The translations under genes and the position numbers were made by a program. Under the pieces are notes generated by a model. That model was not told where the DNA came from and did not search any database. It saw nothing but the letters and a program-made list of their open reading frames with translations. This document shows positions 17,149-25,077 of a DNA stretch of 64,000 bases, piece after piece; positions within the stretch are counted from its first letter, which is position 1, and the number at the start of each line of letters is the position of its first letter. This stretch comes from an uncultured Gemmatimonadota bacterium (GTDB taxonomy: Bacteria > Latescibacterota > UBA2968 > UBA8231). Location of the stretch: the NCBI GenBank assembly GCA_903893785.1, contig CAITNQ010000424.1, positions 1-64,000 on the forward strand, written 5' to 3'.

Positions 17149-17649
17149 TCAGGCGCCGACGAGGCGGTCCAGACTCCAGCGTGCCACCAGGCCGATGAAC
17201 ACGCCGCTGACCAGCCCGGCCACCAGGCCCATGGGCAACAGGGACAGCAACGCGGGTTGGCCGGTGTACAGCCGGGCAACCCACAACTGCGTGGCTTGGT
17301 GGGCCACGGCGCCGGCGACGCTCACGCCCACGGTGCTGAACAACCCGGGACGCAGCCGATGCGCGCTGGCCATGGCTGCCAGGCTGGCCATTGCCGCAGC
17401 CCCGCCAATGATCGCCACGGGACCGAGCAGGCCGCCGCCGAACAGGCTACCGAGCAGCACCTTGACCCCGGCTACCAGTACCGCCGCGCGCACGCCCTGC
17501 CCCATCAGCGCCACCAGCACCGGGATGTTCGCCAGTCCGAGCCGCAGCCACGGTAGCGGCGTCGGCACCGTGTTCTCGACCAGCGACAGCACCAGGGCCG
17601 TGCTGCTGAGCAGTCCGAGGCGAGCCAGGTCGCGCGTTGACGTGAACAT
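17149..17649 (-). CDS. Gx transporter family membrane protein
   Basis: A 166-residue membrane protein with five or six hydrophobic segments. The start LARLGLLSSTALVLSLVENTVPTPLPWLRLGLANIPVLVAL is typical of the Gx transporter family (once named heptaprenyl diphosphate synthase component I), an ECF-S-like group whose substrate is unknown. It starts one base into the stop of the NusG-II gene (TGATG), and this pairing is recurrent in bacteria, so the two probably work together. No ECF ATPase or RnfC-type redox genes lie nearby. Confidence 0.85.
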   Translation of the reverse strand: MFTSTRDLARLGLLSSTALVLSLVENTVPTPLPWLRLGLANIPVLVALMGQGVRAAVLVAGVKVLLGSLFGGGLLGPVAIIGGAAAMASLAAMASAHRLRPGLFSTVGVSVAGAVAHQATQLWVARLYTGQPALLSLLPMGLVAGLVSGVFIGLVARWSLDRLVGA

Positions 17650-18074
17650 CAGCGACTGACGGCGTCAGGGCCGCCCGCTGGTGCGGGTCCGGCGATGACC
17701 ACCACGACGCGGTTGGGCAGGCAGGCCACCACCTCGCCGGCGTGGCTTACCCAACCTTGGCGGACACAGGCTTGGTTGGCGCAGGGGGAGGTCAGCACCC
17801 GGGCGCCCTGAGGCCCCACCTGAACCTGGGTGACGCCCAGGGGGCCGGCTGCGGGCACGATGCGCGCCTCGGACAGCGGCAATGCCAGGTGCTCCCGCCC
17901 TTCGACCCGCACCGTGGCCGCGGGAGGGGGCGCCAACGGCCGCCACCAGAGCCCCAGGGACGTCGCCAGCACGAGCGCCATCAACCCCCAGTCGGCCCTG
18001 GTCAGGCGGTGTTCCAGGGCTGCCAGGCGGGGCCCCGCTGGCGGCGTCAACAGCCATCCTCGGCCGCGCGGCAC
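17649..18074 (-). CDS. NusG domain II-containing membrane-anchored protein
   Basis: A 141-residue protein: a short basic N-terminus, one membrane helix (WGLMALVLATSLGLWW, about 30-45), then a single NusG domain II module with the conserved end SPCANQACVRQGWVSHAGEVVACLPNRVVVVI. The three cysteines (C-x4-C-x15-C) are the family pattern. It is not a transcription factor in this form; the module faces the outside of the membrane. GTG at 18074 is the only reasonable start, although the natural family start would be near LTRADWG. Coupled to the Gx transporter gene by a one-base overlap. Confidence 0.83.
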   Translation of the reverse strand: MPRGRGWLLTPPAGPRLAALEHRLTRADWGLMALVLATSLGLWWRPLAPPPAATVRVEGREHLALPLSEARIVPAAGPLGVTQVQVGPQGARVLTSPCANQACVRQGWVSHAGEVVACLPNRVVVVIAGPAPAGGPDAVSR

Positions 18075-18454
18075 CCCACCGGGGCACTCGCTCTGCTTGA
18101 CATGCTTTCGGCTCCCACCTACTATTTATATTCTGTTTTGCGCTGAACCATGGTTGCCAGGCGGTCCATCGCCTCAGCGATCAAGCCGGGCCCCTCGCGC
18201 GCCTGCCTTTCAGCGCTCTACCTTGTGTTCCCTGCCCCCCGTGGCTTGCCACCGTGCGGATCGGCAGGAAGCCGTTGGCCTCGAGCCGCGACGCTCAGAG
18301 TGCATGGAGGGGGTGGTCCCCAGTATTACCGGCGACCTGCGGCCGGACACGATACGTATCGGCCGCTGCTGGACGCGACGCCAGGCAATCGGTCTGTGCT
18401 CGCGGAGTCCCTTGAGTCTGCCCTCCCCCGCCACTTTCTGTCAATGAGGTCCTG
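18075..18454 (+). other. Long untranslated leader region of rpsU
   Basis: 380 bases without a gene. A sigma-70-type promoter at 18097-18125 would give rpsU a leader of about 320 nt, which is long for bS21. I looked for SRP RNA, RNase P, tmRNA and tRNA signatures and saw none. It contains the perfect palindrome CGATACGTATCG at 18350-18361 flanked by GGCCG/CGGCC. Confidence 0.5.
18097..18125 (+). promoter_or_regulatory. Sigma-70-type promoter, probably for rpsU
   Basis: TTGACA (18097-18102), 17-base spacer, TACTAT (18120-18125). The -35 is perfect and the -10 matches at four of six positions. It points towards rpsU, about 320 bases away. Confidence 0.5.
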
Positions 18455-18655
18455 GTGAGTAATTTCAGTGTCGAGGTCCGCAGCGGCGAACCCTTTGAGA
18501 AGGCCCTGCGTCGGTTCTCAAGCAAGCTGCGCAAGAACGGGATCCTGCAGGATCTGAAGCGGCGTCGCTTCTACACCAAGCCGTCGGTGCAGAAGAAGAT
18601 TGACCGCCAGAAGAGCATTCGGCGTCACCAGAAGGCTATTCGCCTGGCCAAGTAG
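18455..18655 (+). CDS. rpsU: Small ribosomal subunit protein bS21
   Basis: A 66-residue bS21: VEVRSGEPFEKALRRF, SSKLRKNGILQDLKRRRFYTKPS and a lysine/arginine-rich tail (KKIDRQKSIRRHQKAIRLAK). It binds near the 3' end of 16S rRNA and helps initiation. The start is GTG at 18455 with a modest GAGGT upstream; an unusual start and a long leader suggest control of its synthesis. It is followed by a membrane coiled-coil gene on the same strand. Confidence 0.96.
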   Translation: MSNFSVEVRSGEPFEKALRRFSSKLRKNGILQDLKRRRFYTKPSVQKKIDRQKSIRRHQKAIRLAK

Positions 18656-18700
18656 CTCGCGCGCGCGCCGTCACCACGGCGCCAGAGAGCCGAGGGCCCC

Positions 18701-19063
18701 ATGCACTGGTGGGTCATCAGCGTTGCCTGCATCTGCCTGGCCCTGCTGGTCCAGTATACATGCTCCAACCGCATCCTGCGGATGCGTCAGGGGCTGTCCC
18801 TGCGTTCAATGGCCGTACGCGAGGCCCGCAATGAGGCGCAGGAACTCGAGGAGCAGGCAACGCAGGTCCGCGGCCAGCAGACCAGCCTGGTGCACGCCAT
18901 CGACCGCCTGCGGCCCGAACTCCGCCGCCTGCGGAACGAGCTGAAACAGAAGGGCGTGCCCCTACCGGAGCCGACCTTCGACCTGGCGCTGCTGGGCGAA
19001 GACACCCCGGCGGCAGCCGCGGATCCGGAAGCGGGCGCCAACCACGACGCCGCTCCGGCGTAA
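18701..19063 (+). CDS. Membrane-anchored coiled-coil protein, unknown
   Basis: A 120-residue protein not recognised. Residues 1-20 form one membrane helix (WWVISVACICLALLVQYTC), followed by a charged helix of about 65 residues with heptad character (QELEEQATQVRGQQTSLVHAIDRLRPELRRLRNELKQK), then a disordered Ala/Glu/Asp-rich tail. GAGGG precedes the ATG. It is flanked by rpsU and by the strong terminator at 19121, so it is the last gene of the rpsU transcript. It resembles the general layout of small division or stress proteins, but that is not enough for a name. Confidence 0.65.
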   Translation: MHWWVISVACICLALLVQYTCSNRILRMRQGLSLRSMAVREARNEAQELEEQATQVRGQQTSLVHAIDRLRPELRRLRNELKQKGVPLPEPTFDLALLGEDTPAAAADPEAGANHDAAPA

Positions 19064-19120
19064 CCAACGATTGCGGCCGGCGGCGGCCACGAGGCCGTCG
19101 AAGACGACTCTTCTGCTGTG

Positions 19121-19171
19121 GACCACCAGGGATCTGGCGTCGACGCCAGGTCCCTGGTGGTCTTTATTTTT
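19121..19171 (+). terminator. Intrinsic terminator after the rpsU transcript
   Basis: A long stem: GACCACCAGGGA pairs with TCCCTGGTGGTC, and inside it CTGGCGTC/GACGCCAG closes the hairpin, with one T-G pair between. The T-rich stretch TCTTTATTTTT follows. It lies about 57 bases after the coiled-coil gene. Confidence 0.95.
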
Positions 19172-19197
19172 GATCCAGCGTGCCCCGTGGGTATATT
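19170..19197 (+). promoter_or_regulatory. Sigma-70-type promoter of rel
   Basis: TTGATC (19170-19175), 16-base spacer, TATATT (19192-19197). It begins in the T tract of the upstream terminator, so rel starts a new transcript about 58 bases before its ATG. Confidence 0.6.
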
Positions 19198-19261
19198 GGG
19201 GCAGCCCGTGCCCGGCCGCCGGCCATCGGCTACCCATTCCGGGAGACAGGCGAGATCCCCG

Positions 19262-21496
19262 ATGACTGATACCCCGCTGCCGGCCCCGTCACCGGCACAA
19301 CCCGCAGTGCAGCACCAGAGTCTCAATGCCGCCCTGGAACTGGCAGGAGACCAACTGCGGCTGCAGATGCTGCTGATCGAGGTAGCCGCCTCAGACGACC
19401 AGGCGGATCTGGACCTGATCGTCCGGGCGTACCAGTTCGCCCGCGCTCAGCACGAGGGCCAGGTCCGCAAATCAGGGCAGCCCTTCCTGACCCACTGCGT
19501 CGAGGTGGCCCGTTTGCTGACGCAGATGCGCATGGACGAGGCCACGATCGCGGCCGGTCTGCTGCACGATGTCATCGAGGACACAGACACAACCCCGGCA
19601 GAGTTGACACGGCTGTTCGGCAAGACGATCACCTCGCTCATCGACGGGGTGACCAAGATCGACCGCCTGAGCTTCGAGAGCCGCGAAGCGCGCCAGGCGG
19701 AGACGTACCGCAAGATGCTGCTGTCGATGGTCCGCGACATCCGCGTCATACTCATCAAGCTGGTGGACCGGCTGCACAACATGCGCACGCTGGAGTTCGT
19801 CGATGGCGAGGCCCAGCAGCGCATCGCCCGCGAAACGCTCGAAGTGTACGCACCGCTGGCGCACCGCTTCGGCCTGGCCCGGATACGCTGGGAGTTGGAG
19901 GACCGCAGCCTGAAGTTCAGCGATCCCGAAGCGTACCGCGCGATCCGGGAAAAAGTGGCCATGACCCGGCAGCAGCGGGAGCAGTATATCGAGGAGTTCA
20001 AAGAACCCATCGAGCAGGCGCTGGCGGACAACGGCATCGAGGCCGAGATCACCGGGCGGCCGAAAAACTTCTACAGCATCTACACCAAGATACAGGCCCG
20101 CGGCAAACCCTTCGAGGACATCTTCGACCTGCTGGCCATCCGCATCATTACCGGCAGTGTGCGCGATTGTTATCACACGCTGGGACTGGTGCACAGCATC
20201 TACCGACCGCTGCCTGAACGGATCAAGGACTATATCTGTACCCCGAAGAGCAACATGTACCAGTCGCTGCACACCTCGGTGGTAGGCCCCAAAGGCAGGC
20301 CGGTGGAGGTGCAGATCCGCACCTGGGACATGCACCATACGGCCGAGATTGGCATTGCCGCCCACTGGCGTTACAAGCTGGGCCTGGGCGCGGCTGGCGA
20401 CTTGGACTCCCACTTTGCCTGGCTGCGCAAGGTCCTCGAATGGCAGCAGGAGGCCACCGACCCGGCCGAGTTCATGGCCAACCTCAAGATCGAGCTGTTC
20501 CAGGACGAGATCTTCGTGTTCACGCCCAAGGGCGATCTGCATCAGTTGCCCAAAGGGGCTACGCCGATCGATTTCGCCTTTGCGGTGCACACCAACGTCG
20601 GCCTGCACTGCCTGACGGCCAAGGTCGACGGGCAGGTGGTACCGCTCGGCCACGCGCTCAGCAGCGGCGATACGGTCCAGATCGTCACCTCGCCGCACCA
20701 GAAGCCCAGTCAGAGCTGGCTGGAGCTGGTCAAGACCACCAAGGCGCGCCAGCGGATCCGCCGCTGGCTAAAGGACGAGAGCCACACCCAGAGTGTCCGC
20801 CTCGGCGAGGAGATCCTGGAGCGCGAGTTCCGCCGCTACCGGGGCGTCGTGCCCAGCGAAAGCCTGGAGCACGTGGCCGCCGAGTTCGGCTTTACTGACC
20901 TGGAGACGCTGCACGCGGCCCTGGGCAGCGGCGATCTGTCAGTTGGCCGCGTGCTGGGCCGGATGTTCCCCAACCGGCCGCGGCCCCGCGCCCCGATGCC
21001 GATGCGCGACCGCCGCGGCATCCGCATTCAGGGCCTGACGAATCTGATGATCACCTTCGCGCGTTGCTGCAGCCCGATTCCGGGCGACCCGATTCTGGGC
21101 CTGATCACGCGCGGCCGCGGCATCACCGTGCACCGCACCGATTGCCCCAATCTGCACGACCTGGCTGCCGACCCGGAGCGCCTGCTGCCGGTGGAGTGGG
21201 ACGTCCCCGACGAACGGGCCTTCACCGTGCAGCTGCGGTCGCGCAGCCACGACCGCAAGTACCTGCTGTCCGACATCACCAAGGCCATCAGCGACACCGG
21301 CTCCAACATCCGCCGGTCGGCCACTCGCGCCGTGGACGGCTTGGCCGAGCAGAGCTTCTGGATCGATGTTCGCGATGTGCGGCAGGTGGCCACGATCCTG
21401 CAGCGAGTCTCCCAGGTCGAAGGCGTGATCGAGGTGCGCCGGGTGGACGACGAGATCGCCGCGGACGCGGGCGGGGCCGACGGGGCTGCAGCCTAG
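19262..21496 (+). CDS. rel: Bifunctional (p)ppGpp synthetase/hydrolase
   Basis: A 744-residue RelA/SpoT homologue that makes and breaks the alarmone (p)ppGpp. In order: HD hydrolase domain with an intact HDVIED at 102-107, synthetase domain (about 235-350) with GRPKNFYSIYTK and RIKD at 319-322, TGS domain (FTPKGDLHQLPKGATPIDFAFAVH), zinc-finger/CC region with ARCCSPIPGD and HRTDCPN, and a C-terminal ACT domain. The R-x-K-D form and the intact HD motif indicate a bifunctional enzyme rather than a synthetase-only RelA. ATG at 19262 follows a promoter at 19170; the frame upstream of it runs through the terminator and is not coding. Confidence 0.95.
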   Translation: MTDTPLPAPSPAQPAVQHQSLNAALELAGDQLRLQMLLIEVAASDDQADLDLIVRAYQFARAQHEGQVRKSGQPFLTHCVEVARLLTQMRMDEATIAAGLLHDVIEDTDTTPAELTRLFGKTITSLIDGVTKIDRLSFESREARQAETYRKMLLSMVRDIRVILIKLVDRLHNMRTLEFVDGEAQQRIARETLEVYAPLAHRFGLARIRWELEDRSLKFSDPEAYRAIREKVAMTRQQREQYIEEFKEPIEQALADNGIEAEITGRPKNFYSIYTKIQARGKPFEDIFDLLAIRIITGSVRDCYHTLGLVHSIYRPLPERIKDYICTPKSNMYQSLHTSVVGPKGRPVEVQIRTWDMHHTAEIGIAAHWRYKLGLGAAGDLDSHFAWLRKVLEWQQEATDPAEFMANLKIELFQDEIFVFTPKGDLHQLPKGATPIDFAFAVHTNVGLHCLTAKVDGQVVPLGHALSSGDTVQIVTSPHQKPSQSWLELVKTTKARQRIRRWLKDESHTQSVRLGEEILEREFRRYRGVVPSESLEHVAAEFGFTDLETLHAALGSGDLSVGRVLGRMFPNRPRPRAPMPMRDRRGIRIQGLTNLMITFARCCSPIPGDPILGLITRGRGITVHRTDCPNLHDLAADPERLLPVEWDVPDERAFTVQLRSRSHDRKYLLSDITKAISDTGSNIRRSATRAVDGLAEQSFWIDVRDVRQVATILQRVSQVEGVIEVRRVDDEIAADAGGADGAAA

Positions 21497-21552
21497 GCGC
21501 AGCCACCCCGGCCGGCCAACCCCCTCGGCCCGGGCCACACTGGGCGCCCGCG

Positions 21553-21831
21553 TCAGTCGTCGACTGGGGGCGTGGCCAAGGCTGCCTCCAGCTTGGCGCT
21601 GATGTCACGCTCCTCGGGTGTGCGAATCCGTCCCCCGAAACCGGCCGCCGAGGCGTCGTCGATCCAGTCCTGGACCATCTGCACCTGCAGCCGGGTGAGA
21701 CAAAGGGGCGTACCGTCGGCCAGCGCCTGGCGCAGACGGCGGCACAGGCGTTCTTCGTCGGGCCAGAGGCGCTGACCTCGACCTGCTAGCAGGTACTCGA
21801 CTTCGCGCCGGGTCAGCGGTACCCGCACCAC
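21553..21831 (-). CDS. Small unknown protein
   Basis: A 92-residue protein with GTG start at 21831 (a second GTG follows directly, with GAAGGGG six bases before it). It reads as a compact helical protein: VPLTRREVEYLLAGRG, then LTRLQVQMVQDWIDD and GFGGRIRTPEERDISAKLEAAL. It looks like a conserved domain but I do not recognise it. It is divergent from hisC and convergent with rel; its start is only 13 bases from the -35 box of the hisC promoter, so the two genes may share control. A longer frame reaching 21954 would run through that promoter and is not accepted. Confidence 0.6.
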   Translation of the reverse strand: MVRVPLTRREVEYLLAGRGQRLWPDEERLCRRLRQALADGTPLCLTRLQVQMVQDWIDDASAAGFGGRIRTPEERDISAKLEAALATPPVDD

Positions 21832-21843
21832 GGTCCCCCTTCG

Positions 21844-21872
21844 TTGACAGGCCAGGGGCGGCCGGCTATATT
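21844..21872 (+). promoter_or_regulatory. Sigma-70 promoter of hisC
   Basis: TTGACA (21844-21849), 17-base spacer, TATATT (21867-21872), close to consensus. Transcription would begin near 21879, which rules out translation starts further upstream and supports the hisC start near 21934. Confidence 0.8.
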
Positions 21873-21933
21873 GCCCGGCCCGCGCCCGTCGGCGCCCCCC
21901 CTCCCCCCGCAGGGCCACGCGATCGTGTCGAAC

Positions 21934-22998
21934 ATGAGCCTTCCTCCGGTACACCTCTTCCGTCCTGCGATCGCCGCCATGCAGGCGTACGTCCCCGGCG
22001 AACAGCCCACCGGCGGCACGTACCTCAAGCTGAACACCAACGAGAACCCCTACCCACCTCCGCCCGCCTTACTGGACCGGGTTCGCGACGCCTGTTCGGC
22101 TGAGTTGCGCCTGTATCCGGACCCGGAGGCCAGAGCCGTGCGGCAGCGGATGGCGGCCCTTTTCGGGGTGCGTCCGGAGCAGACCATGGTCGGCAATGGG
22201 TCCGACGAGCTGCTGGGCATTCTCATGCGCTCTTTCGTTGACCCTGACGACGTGGTGGCGTACGCGCACCCGACCTACAGCTATTACCAGCAACTCGTGC
22301 AGACCCAAGGCGGGCGATCAGTGCGGGTGGACTATCCCGACGACTACGCCCTGCCCGAGGACGAACTGGTGGCGGCCAACGCCAAGCTGACGTTGCTGGT
22401 GAACCCCAATGCCCCCTCGGGGACACTGCTGGCGCAGGACCGCGTCGCCGCCCTGGCCCGTCGGGTGCGGGGCCTGCTGGTAGTCGATGAAGCATACGTA
22501 GACTTTGCCGACGGCGGCGCCATCCCGCTGCTGGCCGACGCCGCCAACCTGGTGGTGGTGCGCACCATGTCCAAATCGTACTCGCTGGCCGGCATGCGCC
22601 TGGGCATGGCCTTCGCGCACGCGGACCTGATGACCGGCATGGCGAAGGTCAAAGACCACTACAACGTCAACCGACTGAGCCTGCTGGCCGCTGAAGCCGC
22701 ACTCGATCACATCGACGACATGCGCCGCAACGCCACCCGCATCGTGGCCACCCGCACGTGGTTGACAGCTCAGCTGCGGCACCTGGGGTTCTTCGTCTGG
22801 GACTCGGCGGCGAATTTCGTTCTGTGCCGCCGGTCCGAGCCGAGCGCCCAGGCCATCTACGCGGCCCTCAAGGAGCGCCGCATCCTGGTCCGCCACTTCG
22901 CCACCCCGCGTCTGCAGGACTGCCTGCGCATCACGGTCGGCACGGATGAACAGGCCGCCGCGGTGGTCGCTGCCCTGGCTGACATCGTCCGCGCGTGA
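21934..22998 (+). CDS. hisC: Histidinol-phosphate aminotransferase
   Basis: A 354-residue class-II PLP aminotransferase that converts imidazole acetol phosphate to histidinol phosphate in histidine synthesis. Signatures: LNTNENPYPPP (residues 33-43), NGSDELL, NPNAPSG at 157-163, DEAYVDF at 185-191, and the PLP lysine Lys214 in SKSYSLAGMRLG. The ATG at 21934 lies about 55 bases after the predicted transcription start; GTG at 21925 is possible. No other histidine genes are near, so it is a stand-alone copy. Members of this family sometimes act on other substrates such as tyrosine or phenylalanine. Confidence 0.92.
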   Translation: MSLPPVHLFRPAIAAMQAYVPGEQPTGGTYLKLNTNENPYPPPPALLDRVRDACSAELRLYPDPEARAVRQRMAALFGVRPEQTMVGNGSDELLGILMRSFVDPDDVVAYAHPTYSYYQQLVQTQGGRSVRVDYPDDYALPEDELVAANAKLTLLVNPNAPSGTLLAQDRVAALARRVRGLLVVDEAYVDFADGGAIPLLADAANLVVVRTMSKSYSLAGMRLGMAFAHADLMTGMAKVKDHYNVNRLSLLAAEAALDHIDDMRRNATRIVATRTWLTAQLRHLGFFVWDSAANFVLCRRSEPSAQAIYAALKERRILVRHFATPRLQDCLRITVGTDEQAAAVVAALADIVRA

Positions 22999-23046
22999 GC
23001 GGCACCCGGTTCAGCACGGCGCGCGGGCTCGCCGCCGTTGACAGGT

Positions 23047-23541
23047 TCAGCGCTGCTGGTACTTGAGCATGCGCGCCATCAGTTCCACTTCGGCCACGCC
23101 CAAACGCACCCGGCGAGCCACCTCCGCGGCGTCCTGGCCCTGCGCCAGCAACTCCCAGGCCCGATCGTAGCGATTGCCGCCGTTGTCGCCGCGGTCAGGG
23201 GTCGCCGCGGCGGCGGCGGGCGAGGCGTCCGCCCGCTTTGCCGGGCCCGGGCGCGCGCCCGGGCGGTGGTCGCTGTCGACGGCTTCCGGACGCGGCGATA
23301 CGGCCCGCGGTGCCTCCTCCCCCGGGGTCACCCAACGCGCCTCTACCAGGGCGCACAGCCGTTCCAGGCGACCGGAAAGGCGGCCCAACTCCTGGCGCTG
23401 CACGGTCAATTCCTGCAGTGCCTGGTCCAGCCCCCTCTGCTGACATCGCACCCAGTTGCGGAACCAAAAGGTCAACCCCAGGGCGAGGAGCAGGAACGCC
23501 GCATCCACCAGGGCCAGACCCAACGTGTCTTCGCTCATCAT
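23047..23541 (-). CDS. DUF2802-like membrane protein of flagellar cluster
   Basis: A 164-residue protein: one membrane helix (LALVDAAFLLLALGLTFWF), a coiled coil (QQRGLDQALQELTVQRQELGRLSGRLERL), a low-complexity Pro/Ala linker, and a C-terminal helix-turn-helix-like module (YDRAWELLAQGQDAAEVARRVRLGVAEVELMARM) of the kind found in DUF2802/DUF6115 proteins of flagellar operons. Its ATG overlaps the stop of the sensor kinase (ATGA). It is the last gene of the flagellar cluster. The role is not known; a signalling or assembly function is inferred from context. Confidence 0.7.
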   Translation of the reverse strand: MMSEDTLGLALVDAAFLLLALGLTFWFRNWVRCQQRGLDQALQELTVQRQELGRLSGRLERLCALVEARWVTPGEEAPRAVSPRPEAVDSDHRPGARPGPAKRADASPAAAAATPDRGDNGGNRYDRAWELLAQGQDAAEVARRVRLGVAEVELMARMLKYQQR

Positions 23542-24998
23542 TCAGATCCCCGGGCTTCCTGGCGATTGAGGGGCAGGCGGAGGATGAACACGGCGCCATG
23601 CCCGGGTTCGCTGGCCACCGTTATCGTGCCCTGATGGGCCTCGATAATCCCGTAGCTGACCGCCAGGCCAAGCCCGGTCCCCCCTTCTTCCGGACGCGTG
23701 GTGAAAAACGGCTCGAAGATGCGATCGAGGTGTTCCGGCGCGATGCCGGTGCCCGTGTCGGCGAAACGCACCTCGACCCACTCGCCGGCTCGCCGGACCT
23801 CCACCCGGAGTTCGCCGCCATCGGGCATGGCGTTGTGCGCGTTGAGGATCAGGTTGATGAAAACCTGCTCCAACTCGCCTTGGTTGCCCTGCAGCCGCGG
23901 CAGGTCCGAGTCGGCCTCGATAGCGGTGCGGATCAGTCGCTGTTCGAGTTGGTGGGCCACCAGGGCGAGGGCCTGGTGCAGCGAGTGCACCAGATCGAAC
24001 TCGACCCAGTCGCTGTCGCGCACGTTGTGACCGGCGAAACCGAGCAGGGCGCGGATGATCCGCGAGATGCGGCGCACATTGCTCTCGATCAGCTGGAGCC
24101 CCTGGCGCAGCCGCTCGGGCCCGGGGGGCTGCAGCAGCAGCAACTGAACCCGGCTGAGGATGATCTGCAGGGGGTTGTTGACCTCGTGGGCCACGCCCCC
24201 GGCCAGTTCGCCGATGGCCGCCAGTTTCGCTGTCAGCAGGATCTGCCGCTGCGACTCCTGCAGCTGCCGGTGGGCGGTCTCCAGGTCGGTGTACAGCCGC
24301 GAGTTTTCGATGGCCACGGCCGTCTGGTTAGCCAGGACGCCCAAGACGTCGATCTCGCCGGCGGTGAAGTCATCTTTGGCGCGTCGGCAGTGCACTGAGT
24401 AGATGCCCAGTTCCTTGCCCCGGACGCGCAGGGGTATGGTGACGAAACTGGCTTCGTCCACGCCCGGCTGGTCGAGGGTATCGATGTCCTCGATGACCAC
24501 CGGGTGACCTTCGCGGAGCACCCAGTCAATGATGCCGTCATCCCACTGCGACTGCACCTGGGTTGACAGGCCCTCTGCCCCGCGCAGCCGCACCGTCTGC
24601 AGACCGGCCGCCTCCGCATCAAGCAGGAAAACGCCACAGCTGTCATACGGCACGAAGCGCGCCGACAGATCCATCAATGAGGCAATGATGTCTTCCACAT
24701 CGAAGCTGGTGCTGATGGTCTCGGCCAGTTCGCTCAGGTTCAGCAACTCGTCCATGGCCGTACGCAGGGCTGCGTACTGCTCATGCTCATGGTCGAGGCG
24801 CTGCTGCAGACGAGCCACCTCGGCCTCGGCTTCGCGCAACTGGGCCTGCTGAGCCTGGGCAGTGGCAGCCAGTTCAGCGACGGCGTCGGCCAACTCGCCG
24901 GGGCTGGCCGATGCCAGCTCGGGTTGGACCGAGACCAAGGCCGCCTGCAGGCGCGCCAGGGCGTCTGACTCGGCTGCGGTGGGCACCGGGCCGGTCAC
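23538..24998 (-). CDS. Soluble GAF-domain sensor histidine kinase in flagellar cluster
   Basis: A 486-residue histidine kinase with no membrane segment. Residues 40-85 are coiled coil, about 90-235 a GAF domain, then the dimerisation helix with the phospho-acceptor His271 in GGVAHEVNNPL, and a full ATPase domain (NLILNAHNAMPDGG, DTGTGIAPEH, FEPFFTTRPEEGGTGLGLA). This architecture is typical of kinases that control NtrC-type sigma-54 activators. GTG at 24998 (GGGGG five bases before it) is chosen because the open frame upstream overlaps the HDOD gene out of phase. No response regulator is encoded next to it. Together with the two sigma-54 promoters in this cluster it is a likely FlrB/FleS-like regulator of flagellar genes; this is inference. 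Confidence 0.88.
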   Translation of the reverse strand: MTGPVPTAAESDALARLQAALVSVQPELASASPGELADAVAELAATAQAQQAQLREAEAEVARLQQRLDHEHEQYAALRTAMDELLNLSELAETISTSFDVEDIIASLMDLSARFVPYDSCGVFLLDAEAAGLQTVRLRGAEGLSTQVQSQWDDGIIDWVLREGHPVVIEDIDTLDQPGVDEASFVTIPLRVRGKELGIYSVHCRRAKDDFTAGEIDVLGVLANQTAVAIENSRLYTDLETAHRQLQESQRQILLTAKLAAIGELAGGVAHEVNNPLQIILSRVQLLLLQPPGPERLRQGLQLIESNVRRISRIIRALLGFAGHNVRDSDWVEFDLVHSLHQALALVAHQLEQRLIRTAIEADSDLPRLQGNQGELEQVFINLILNAHNAMPDGGELRVEVRRAGEWVEVRFADTGTGIAPEHLDRIFEPFFTTRPEEGGTGLGLAVSYGIIEAHQGTITVASEPGHGAVFILRLPLNRQEARGSE

Positions 24999-25077
24999 CG
25001 TTGCCCCCGGCCACGGCCCAGTACGGTCGCCGTGCGGAACCCGCCGCCCGATGCCTGCACGGCGCCTGCAGGCCCGG

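Noticed and set aside
18133..18454. SRP RNA, RNase P RNA, tmRNA or 6S RNA in the rpsU leader
   Set aside because: None of the conserved core sequences was found; no support beyond its length.
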